Origin: GCA-003244245 sp039924425
GTDB lineage: Bacteria; Actinomycetota; Actinomycetes; Mycobacteriales; Pseudonocardiaceae
Reading direction: 5' to 3'
Assembly (NCBI GenBank): GCA_039924425.1
Contig: JBDTAX010000135.1
Coordinates: 1 to 10,767 of the forward strand
DNA: 10,767 nucleotides
Shown here: positions 7,001 to 10,767 of the stretch, piece after piece
Layout: each line of letters opens with the position of its first letter
How positions within the stretch are numbered: the first letter of the stretch is position 1
The notes under the pieces: generated by a model
Told to the model about the DNA's origin: nothing
The model's input: only the letters and a program-made list of their open reading frames with translations
Database searches by the model: none
Program-made: the position numbers and the translations under genes

Positions 7001-7657
7001 GAGCACCGTGGTGACCACCGCGTCGCACTGACCCAGCAGTGCGCGCAGCCCCCGCGCCTGGGCCTCACCCAGCCCACGCAGTGAGCCGCAGAACACCGGC
7101 AGCGCGTTCGCCCCGGCCGCGCGGAGCGCATCGGCCAGCACGTCGACGAAACCGGTGTTCCCGGCCAGCGCGTGCGCCCGGTAGAACACGATGCCGACGG
7201 TCGGGCGTTCCAGGTCGGGCTCACGCGCGTCGTGCACGCCGTACTCCGCGGTGAGAGCCGGCGGCTCGAAGCCCTCCCCGGTGAGCAGCAGCGTGTCGGA
7301 CAGGAACCGGGCCAGCTCGGCCAGGTTCGCCGGGCCACCGGCTACCAGGTAGCGCAGTGCTTCCGCCACCACCCCCGCCGGGACCGTGGAGGCCGCCATC
7401 AGCTCCGCGTCCGGGACCACCTCCCCGCCCAGACACACCACCGGCAACCCGGTGCGCAGCAGCGCCGCAAGCCCTGGTTCCCAGGCCCGCCGCCCGCCGA
7501 GCAACCGGAGCACCACCACGTCCACCCCATCCAGCAGCGCGGGCAGCTCAGCGGGCTCGGTCCGCGCCGGGTTCGCGAGCCGGTAACCAGCACCACAGGC
7601 CCGCGCGGCGAGCAGGTCGGTGTCCGCGGTGGACAGCAGCAAGATCCGCACAACCAC
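4034..7657 (-). CDS. cobN: cobaltochelatase large subunit CobN
   Basis: A 1207-residue CobN/BchH-family protein, the size expected for CobN. It binds the tetrapyrrole (hydrogenobyrinic acid a,c-diamide) and inserts cobalt with ATP hydrolysis supplied by an AAA+/VWA partner, in the aerobic cobalamin pathway. Conserved blocks include TVGIVFYRAHALAGNT (about 154-169), LGKHGTLEWLPGKGLG (about 505-520) with PFIVNDPGEGTQAKRR after it, and a typical C-terminal QFLRKSNPWALRGMTERLLEAA. The fused chelatase subunit lies upstream of the M15 gene in the same orientation but in a separate unit. The start used is GTG 7657 (MVVRILLLST); GTG 7651 is equally possible and neither has a clear Shine-Dalgarno. A hexapeptide repeat (IGPAER-like) between about residues 690 and 713 is unusual. 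BchH is a related alternative, but the cobO and chelatase context favours CobN. Confidence 0.95.
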   Translation of the reverse strand: MVVRILLLSTADTDLLAARACGAGYRLANPARTEPAELPALLDGVDVVVLRLLGGRRAWEPGLAALLRTGLPVVCLGGEVVPDAELMAASTVPAGVVAEALRYLVAGGPANLAELARFLSDTLLLTGEGFEPPALTAEYGVHDAREPDLERPTVGIVFYRAHALAGNTGFVDVLADALRAAGANALPVFCGSLRGLGEAQARGLRALLGQCDAVVTTVLAAGGSAGAQEESWDAGALCELDVPVLQGLCLTTSRASWQASVAALSPMDAAMQVAIPEFDGRLVSVPFSFKEPGADGIPVYVADPERAARVAGTAVALARLRHVLARDKRIAIVLSAYPTKHARIGNAVGLDTPASAVVLLRALADAGYDLGDLDVEALEGDALIHRLIAAGGHDVEWLTEEQMAGAAIRVPTARYAQWFAALPAPLRESVVETWGEPPGQLYVSDDRIYVASLRFGNVVLLIQPPRGFGEHPVAIYHDPELAPSHQYLAAYRWLECSFGAHALVHLGKHGTLEWLPGKGLGLAAADAPDAVLGNLPLVYPFIVNDPGEGTQAKRRAHATIVDHLIPPMARADSYGDLARLEQLLDEYATVAALDPDKLPTLRGQIWTLIQSAQLHHDLGADAAPGAAEFDEFVLHLDGYLCEIKDVQIRDGLHVLGRAPEGAELVNDVLAVLRARQVFGAGTALPGLREAIAEHIGIAERIGPAKRIGPAERISAGEHGPLADVDRLEALARALVLGTQAAGWDPAKVPAVVAEVLGEPDAGVVAVLRFGCTELVPRLAGTPAEITNVLRALEGRFVEPGPSGSPTRGLVSVLPTGRNFYSVDPKAIPSRNAFEVGAALADSLLERHRADTGTWPASVGLTVWGTSAMRTQGDDIAEVLALLGVRPTWDDASRRVTGLEVVGLEELGRPRIDVVLRISGFFRDAFPHVVALLDDAIAAVARLDEPAERNFLAAHYRADLAAHGDDRRARTRIFGSKPGAYGAGLLPLIDSRQWRTDADLAEVYATWGGYAYGRGLDGLPARGDMEHAFRRITVAAKNVDTREHDIADSDDYFQYHGGMVAMVRSLTGSNPAAYVGDSAVPHAVKTRTLAEETRRVFRSRVVNPRWIAAMQRHGYKGAFELAATVDYLFGFDATAGVVEDWMYHQLAESYIFDPGVQQFLRKSNPWALRGMTERLLEAADRGLWAEPDPADLDALRGIYLDLEGDLEG
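5519..5590 (-). repeat. four-copy 18-bp tandem repeat within cobN
   Basis: Units start at 5519, 5537, 5555 and 5573 (plus strand consensus GATGCGCTYCGCGGGGCC, the last copy diverged). On the coding strand they give hexapeptides of the form IGPAER / IGPAKR / IGIAER. Because 18 bp is a multiple of three, copy-number change keeps the frame. The segment lies between conserved CobN blocks and is probably a surface loop. Confidence 0.85.
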
Positions 7658-7750
7658 ACGCTATGGCAACACCGAGGCCGTGACCACCAGCCAGCGCCTG
7701 CTTTCGCTCCGGGGGTCGGTGTTCCCCGGTGGATCGCGCCCGCCGTGGGC
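7658..7750 (-). other. cobN upstream leader, no recognised riboswitch
   Basis: This is the stretch just before the cobN start on the minus strand. It holds a weak 8-bp inverted repeat (AACACCGA 7668-7675 with TCGGTGTT 7716-7723) spanning a 40-nt loop. I could not recognise a B12 box or the other conserved cobalamin-riboswitch segments. No convincing ribosome site or promoter is seen. Confidence 0.3.
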
Positions 7751-7825
7751 GATGTCGGAGCTTGATCGGTGGGCAAAATGACGCACATTGCCAGTCACGA
7801 CCGTCAGCTCATTCGCAGTAACCGG
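7751..7825 (-). pseudogene. remnant of a VapC-type (PIN-domain) toxin after the orphan Phd antitoxin
   Basis: Read on the minus strand directly after the Phd-like stop, in the same frame, the codons from about 7810 to 7769 give ELTVVTGNVRHFAH. This closely resembles the last conserved block of PIN-domain toxins (pattern L-T-V/L-V-T-R-N-V-x-D-F), which sits near the VapC C-terminus. Everything before it (the acidic active-site residues) is missing, as only about 5 codons lie between the antitoxin stop and this block. The frame continues with unrelated residues to a TAG at 7661-7663. The reading is an internal deletion of the toxin gene. A chance match is possible for so short a segment. Confidence 0.5.
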
Positions 7826-8104
7826 TCACAGTAGTGGGAGAACCATCCGGTCGATCGCTTGTTTCCGAGTGGCGACGACCTGTGCCATGTCCTCATCGAT
7901 CGTGTCCCATTCTGCCAGTGCCCCGGCGAGGGCCGCAAAGCCGACGGGTTTGTGGTCACGGTGCCGGGCCCGCTGAGGTCGTACCAGCGCCACCGCCGGA
8001 CGTCCTCTGTTGGGGATCACAAATGACTCCCCACGGCTGACCCGCTCAGCAAGCTCAGCGAACCCAAGCTTGGCTTCCGCGACGCCAATTTCTTCGATCG
8101 GCAT
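7826..8104 (-). CDS. Phd/YefM-family antitoxin (apparently orphan)
   Basis: A 92-residue protein with the Phd/YefM N-terminal DNA-binding and dimerisation fold: EAKLGFAELAERVSRGESFVI (10-30) followed by the signature RGRPAVALV (33-41). The C-terminal part, GALAEWDTIDEDMAQVVATRKQAIDR, resembles antitoxin tails that wrap a VapC toxin. Antitoxins of this class neutralise the partner toxin and repress their own operon. The ATG at 8104 lies just downstream of an inverted repeat (8109-8137), a plausible operator. A complete toxin gene does not follow; only a short PIN-like remnant does. The RelE-like toxin upstream ends 75 bp before this start and has its own candidate partner, so this gene may be a leftover or could serve cross-neutralisation. 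Family call is firm; the partner is uncertain. Confidence 0.8.
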   Translation of the reverse strand: MPIEEIGVAEAKLGFAELAERVSRGESFVIPNRGRPAVALVRPQRARHRDHKPVGFAALAGALAEWDTIDEDMAQVVATRKQAIDRMVLPLL

Positions 8105-8108
8105 GTCC

Positions 8109-8137
8109 TGAGGTCACCCCCACTGATTGGGACCTCA
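8109..8137. promoter_or_regulatory. inverted repeat upstream of the Phd-like gene, candidate operator
   Basis: Arms TGAGGTC (8109-8115) and GACCTCA (8131-8137) are perfect 7-bp complements separated by 15 bp. The site starts 5 bp upstream of the antitoxin ATG. Phd-type antitoxins repress from such palindromes, so self-regulation is likely but unproven. Confidence 0.45.
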
Positions 8138-8179
8138 TGGTAACCGCGAGCAGCGGAACGGCTCAAGCATGGGTTCTGA

Positions 8180-8425
8180 TCAGCTATCAGTCCAGGCGAG
8201 GCGGAGCACAACCACCCGCACCATAGCTGAGTGCACGGTATATTCGATCACGCCCCAGTCTCCGAAATGACTGGTCCACCGATCGGTCTTACCGCTGTAG
8301 GTCGCATCCTCGGTGGGATTATGAGCGAGGTGCCGAACCTTGCCGGCCAGCGCGCGCTTCGCTCCCAGCGGGAGGCTCTCCCGGAGTTCCTCCGCGTAGG
8401 AGGCAAAGATCACTTCGTAACGCAT
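8180..8425 (-). CDS. RelE/ParE-like toxin
   Basis: An 81-residue protein with the pattern of the RelE/ParE fold: a first strand YEVIFASY (3-10), two helices with EELRESLPLGAKRALAGKVRHLAHNP, and then antiparallel strands WTSHFGDWGVIEYTVHSAMVRVVVLRLAW. Size and order fit a small toxin that acts on mRNA at the ribosome (RelE) or on gyrase (ParE); the sequence does not tell which. The ATG at 8425 is preceded by AGGGCG as a ribosome site. The upstream gene overlaps it by 16 bp, so the pair is translated together. That upstream protein would be the cognate antitoxin if this is a working system. Confidence 0.65.
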   Translation of the reverse strand: MRYEVIFASYAEELRESLPLGAKRALAGKVRHLAHNPTEDATYSGKTDRWTSHFGDWGVIEYTVHSAMVRVVVLRLAWTDS

Positions 8426-8736
8426 TCGCCCTGGCGAAGCAACTCTGCGCGTAGTTCTGCCGCAGTCTTGGTGAGCACTGACTGGTCACCGTTGAGGAGA
8501 CACTGTCCGATGTGCTCGGCGATCGGGTCAGGGTTGGCATCAAGCACCGCACGAGGCCACCAACGACGCACCACCTGGGTGAGACGGTCAACATCGAACG
8601 TCTCGGCAACGCGGACGAGAGTGGCGCGGAACTCGGCCTCGAAAGCGGCACGGTGCTCCCCGTCAAGGGCACTCCAGACGGCTGGCCCGCTCCTGTCCAA
8701 TCGGGATACGGTTGCGGTGGAGGCCAGTTCAGTCAT
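8410..8736 (-). CDS. DUF6247-like protein, candidate antitoxin of the downstream RelE-like toxin
   Basis: A 108-residue protein resembling the actinobacterial DUF6247 group from memory, with the characteristic core FEAEFRATLVRVAETFDVD..VVRRWWPRAVLDANP (about 32-69). The family has no established function that I know of. It overlaps the RelE/ParE-like gene by 16 bp and precedes it, the usual order for an antitoxin. The N-terminal 20 residues are low in conserved features. The ATG at 8736 lacks a clear Shine-Dalgarno (GGGG about 15 nt upstream), so leaderless initiation or a later start is possible. The antitoxin role is inferred from position alone. Confidence 0.6.
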   Translation of the reverse strand: MTELASTATVSRLDRSGPAVWSALDGEHRAAFEAEFRATLVRVAETFDVDRLTQVVRRWWPRAVLDANPDPIAEHIGQCLLNGDQSVLTKTAAELRAELLRQGECVTK

Positions 8737-8866
8737 GCACGCAGACTACCCCGCTGGCCTGACGAGAGCCCGACGACGCGGCGCCGTCGGCGAGGACTGG
8801 AACCGACGACTTCTGCGGGCAGAAGCCGCGGTACGCCATGCGGTGCGGCCCTCCGGCGGGCGGCGG
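8737..8866. other. 130-bp intergenic region with hairpins between eis-like gene and DUF6247-like gene
   Basis: Both flanking genes are on the minus strand, so this region carries the end of the eis-like transcript and the promoter of the toxin-antitoxin pair. A short perfect hairpin, CTTCTGC (8810-8816) with GCAGAAG (8819-8825), may help end transcription. Other CG-rich stems (CCGACG with CGTCGG near 8770-8790) are weaker. No gene is seen. Confidence 0.4.
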
Positions 8867-10090
8867 TCAGAACCAGGTGCTGCACCATGGCGTGACGGGG
8901 GAACGGAACATGGCATCGGCTCTGGCCACAGCGCCGGTCGAGTGTTCCTCGATCAGGTCCGCGGCGGCGAGCGCTCGCACTCTGTAGCCACCCAGATAGA
9001 CCGAGCCGAGCGCGGCGGCAGTCAGGGTGAGGTCAGCCGAAGCGCTGGTCCGCACGCAGCTGGCACCCTCGGGTCCTGCGTCGAGCGCGAAGCGGCCGCC
9101 GGCCAGACCGGCGACTTCCACCACCTCGAGCACGAGCTGTCCGGGGACCAGATAGGACCGCGCGGAGAGCATGGCGGCGACGTCCAACGGGCGGAGCCAC
9201 AGAAAGTCGGCCCGGGCGCTCGGTTGCGCGTGCCGGGCGTCAGTCAGCAACAACGGCACCAGCTCATCGGCCGGGCGGTCCTCCACCCGCACGCTGGTCG
9301 TCAGGTCCAGGTCGAGCAGGTGCTGCCACAGCAGCGACTCGGCGGCGGGACCATCGGTCACGAAAAGCTGGACGGTGACCTCGCCCCTGGGCTGGCGAAG
9401 CTCCCACTTCTCGTGATACTGGTACCGCGCCACGCCGGTCGGCACTCCAGCCGGGTCACGGGCGATGACGTAGAAGCTGGGCTTGGGCTCGGGACAGCTC
9501 CGAAAACGCACGATCCCGAAGATCATGTCCCAACGGAGGTCCGACCGGGAGATCTCACCAGGACGCTGGCGCCGATGGCGCTCATAGACCTCCGGGGCGA
9601 GTGCGCGGGCGGTGTCCCGATCGACGTACTCCACCGTCCCGTGCGGACGGTGCCGAAGCCGGGCGGCCAGCGCGTCCACCGTCCAGGTCTGGTGTTCGGT
9701 CGCGGCGCCATAGCCGAATCGACCATAGATTCCCCACTCGGCCGCGATCAAGATGCTCACCTGCTCACCCCGCTCCAGGGACGCGGCCAGCTCTCCCGCC
9801 ACCAGCCGCGAAGCCAGACCCCGCCGCCGGTGCGTCGAGGTAGTGGTCACGGCGGTCACCGCCGACGCCTCCAGTGCGCCACCACCCGGCACCGTCAGCT
9901 GGGATCGGAAGCTGCACAGGGTCGCCACCACTGTGTTCCCCTCGAAACCACCCCAGGTGCGGTCGAGAAACAGGACACGGCGGTGGGCCTCGACGTCCAC
10001 ATCACCCACCGGGTTGAGGAACCCGGTAAACAAGCCTGCACACCACGCCGGCACTTCCCCGTCGGTGATCGTGCGCACCTCAATCGCCAT
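8867..10090 (-). CDS. eis: Eis-like GNAT N-acetyltransferase
   Basis: A 407-residue protein of the Eis family, which acetylates amines (aminoglycosides in M. tuberculosis Eis) using acetyl-CoA, and is built of two GNAT-like regions plus a sterol-carrier-like C-terminal domain. The acetyl-CoA loop is THRRRGLASRL (86-96, RRRG at 88-91). The GIYGRFGYG block (120-128) carries the conserved tyrosine, Tyr122, corresponding to the general-acid Tyr126 of Eis. The chain ends in a C-terminal Phe (WCSTWF), as in Eis where the terminal carboxylate takes part in catalysis. Length matches the family. The same frame is open 30 codons further up to a GTG at 10180, but those residues are not Eis-like and would overlap the preceding gene; ATG 10090 (MAIEVRT) fits the family start. 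It follows the 78-residue gene by 34 bp, probably in one transcript. The substrate here is unknown. Confidence 0.9.
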   Translation of the reverse strand: MAIEVRTITDGEVPAWCAGLFTGFLNPVGDVDVEAHRRVLFLDRTWGGFEGNTVVATLCSFRSQLTVPGGGALEASAVTAVTTTSTHRRRGLASRLVAGELAASLERGEQVSILIAAEWGIYGRFGYGAATEHQTWTVDALAARLRHRPHGTVEYVDRDTARALAPEVYERHRRQRPGEISRSDLRWDMIFGIVRFRSCPEPKPSFYVIARDPAGVPTGVARYQYHEKWELRQPRGEVTVQLFVTDGPAAESLLWQHLLDLDLTTSVRVEDRPADELVPLLLTDARHAQPSARADFLWLRPLDVAAMLSARSYLVPGQLVLEVVEVAGLAGGRFALDAGPEGASCVRTSASADLTLTAAALGSVYLGGYRVRALAAADLIEEHSTGAVARADAMFRSPVTPWCSTWF

Positions 10091-10124
10091 CCGACAAGCC
10101 TGGCAGACGACACCAGGGTGACTG

Positions 10125-10361
10125 TCACTCTGGGGAGCAGTCCCCGTCGTCGTTGCGGGCGATCGCGATCCGGACGTCACGGAGAGCCTCCTGGGCGTGT
10201 TCGACGAGGTGACTCAAGCCACCTTCGGTGGTGAACAGGTCGAACTCACCGTTGCCGATCGAGAACTCGACGTGGCCACTTCTGAACGCCTGATAGCTGA
10301 TCCTCGTGGTGTCGTCGATCTCGATAGCCGCGGAGACCAACGCGCGCAAACCGCCAGTCAT
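10125..10361 (-). CDS. unrecognised small acidic protein, divergent from the XRE regulator
   Basis: A 78-residue protein I do not recognise. The visible pattern is a strand-rich start (ISYQAFRSGHVEFSIGNGEFDLFTTEGG, about 21-48) followed by an amphipathic helix LSHLVEHAQEALRDV and an acidic tail DDGDCSPE. The ATG at 10361 has a GGGAG Shine-Dalgarno about 7 nt upstream, which is why I prefer it to starts further up (ATG 10391, or an open frame to 10496 that would overlap the divergent regulator). It precedes eis by 34 bp and is divergent from the XRE gene. Small proteins paired with XRE/DUF5753 regulators are known in actinobacteria (for example DUF397 and BldB-like ones), but this one lacks their motifs. 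A regulatory partner role is a guess. Confidence 0.6.
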   Translation of the reverse strand: MTGGLRALVSAAIEIDDTTRISYQAFRSGHVEFSIGNGEFDLFTTEGGLSHLVEHAQEALRDVRIAIARNDDGDCSPE

Positions 10362-10489
10362 GTGAACGCTCCCGGTGCGCTCAGTCGCCATGCCCGATGC
10401 ATGGCGATCGTGAGTGAGGAGCATGACACATGGATTGGCGACATACAAAATTGTGTGACACGGCTTGAAAGGTAGGGCATGATGGCGAG
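10362..10489. promoter_or_regulatory. divergent control region with 9-bp inverted repeat
   Basis: This 128-bp region separates the divergent starts of the small-protein/eis unit and the XRE regulator. It holds a perfect inverted repeat, TCGCCATGC (10385-10393) and GCATGGCGA (10399-10407) with a 5-nt spacer, a good size for a dimeric helix-turn-helix protein. A locally AT-rich stretch (10441-10455, ACATACAAAATTGTG) stands out and could hold a promoter, but I cannot assign -10/-35 boxes. Autoregulation by the XRE protein is plausible. Confidence 0.5.
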
Positions 10490-10767
10490 ATGCCAAGTGA
10501 TACCAGGCCGACGCTGCGGGCGCAGTGGTTGGGCCAGAGCCTGCGGGAACTGCGCGACGCGAACGGGATGACGCTGGCGCGCGCGGCCGACTTCCTGCAG
10601 CGCAACGCCTCCACAGTGAGCCGGTTCGAGTCCGGCGAGTACCCGATCCGCCGCCCGGACCTGATGGCGCTGCTCGACCTGTACGGCGTGGCCGACCGCC
10701 GCAAGCGCGACGGCCTGCTCCGGCTGTCCGAAGACGTCTGGCAGAAGGGCTGGTGGGACGGCTACGA
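10490..10767 (+). CDS. XRE-family regulator, DUF5753 type, N-terminal part only
   Basis: The first 92 codons of a gene running off the window end. Residues 16-70 form the helix-turn-helix: QSLRELRDANGMTLARAA, then NASTVSRFESGEYPIRRP, and LLDLYGV. After it comes LLRLSEDVWQKGWWDGY, which is how members with a C-terminal DUF5753 domain typically continue. The ATG at 10490 follows GGTAGGG about 12 nt upstream; the nearer ATGs at 10479 and 10482 are out of frame. Proteins of this type are common in actinobacteria and often pair with a small neighbouring protein. Target genes are unknown, but the divergent small-protein/eis unit is the obvious candidate. Confidence 0.9.
   Translation, partial: MPSDTRPTLRAQWLGQSLRELRDANGMTLARAADFLQRNASTVSRFESGEYPIRRPDLMALLDLYGVADRRKRDGLLRLSEDVWQKGWWDGY

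Noticed and set aside
7658..7825. Cobalamin riboswitch upstream of cobN
   Set aside because: A B12 riboswitch is common before cob genes, but I could not find the B12 box or other conserved segments. The space also holds the vapC-like remnant. A covariance-model search would settle it.
10088..10180. Extension of the eis-like gene to GTG 10180
   Set aside because: The extra 30 residues are unlike Eis N-termini and overlap the end of the small gene; MAIEVRT at 10090 fits the family.
8231..10234. Long plus-strand open frame opposite eis and the toxin-antitoxin genes
   Set aside because: High GC keeps the antisense frame open. The minus strand here encodes clearly recognisable Eis and RelE-like proteins, while the plus frame gives a compositionally odd Arg/Gly/His-rich product.
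10362..10496. Extension of the small gene upstream to 10496
   Set aside because: It would cross the inverted repeat and overlap the start of the divergent XRE gene, while ATG 10361 has a good Shine-Dalgarno.

Overview
The window is high-GC actinobacterial DNA. Gene content fits the order Pseudonocardiales or a close relative: an XRE regulator of the type followed by a DUF5753 domain, an Eis-type acetyltransferase, tandem toxin-antitoxin genes, and a GNAT / magnesium-chelatase-like / cobO order resembling Mycobacterium tuberculosis Rv2851c-Rv2850c-Rv2849c. The genus assignment is inference only.

Left part (1-4033): a compact minus-strand operon encodes an ElaA-like GNAT acetyltransferase, a fused AAA+/VWA chelatase subunit (ChlI/ChlD type) and the corrinoid adenosyltransferase CobO. 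GNAT and chelatase overlap by 4 bp (GTGA), and cobO starts 12 bp after the chelatase stop. Divergent from the GNAT, with only about 37 bp between starts, is a plus-strand lipoprotein with an M15-type zinc peptidase domain. It converges on cobN, and an 18-bp perfect-stem hairpin lies between the two stops.

Middle (4034-7657): cobN encodes the large subunit of the cobaltochelatase, on the minus strand. CobN and the fused AAA+/VWA protein are probably partners in ATP-driven cobalt insertion into hydrogenobyrinate a,c-diamide. CobO then adenosylates the corrinoid. No cobS or cobT is present in the window, which fits the idea that actinobacteria use the fused ChlI/ChlD-like protein instead.

Right part (7658-8866): two small toxin-antitoxin-like modules lie in tandem on the minus strand. 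One is a DUF6247-like protein overlapping a RelE/ParE-like toxin. The other is an orphan Phd/YefM-like antitoxin whose partner appears to have been lost; what follows its stop codon looks like the last stretch of a PIN-domain (VapC) toxin. cobN begins directly after this remnant.

Far right (8867-10767): an Eis-like multi-acetylating GNAT preceded by an unrecognised 78-residue protein, both minus strand. Divergent from them is the truncated start of an XRE-family regulator on the plus strand. The 128-bp divergent region holds a 9-bp perfect inverted repeat.

The most unusual sequence features are an 18-bp perfect palindrome inserted in frame in the chelatase linker, flanked by G-quadruplex-capable tracts on opposite strands; an 18-bp tandem repeat coding a hexapeptide repeat in CobN; a near-identical 15-mer at both edges of the cob/M15 block; and the apparent vapC remnant.
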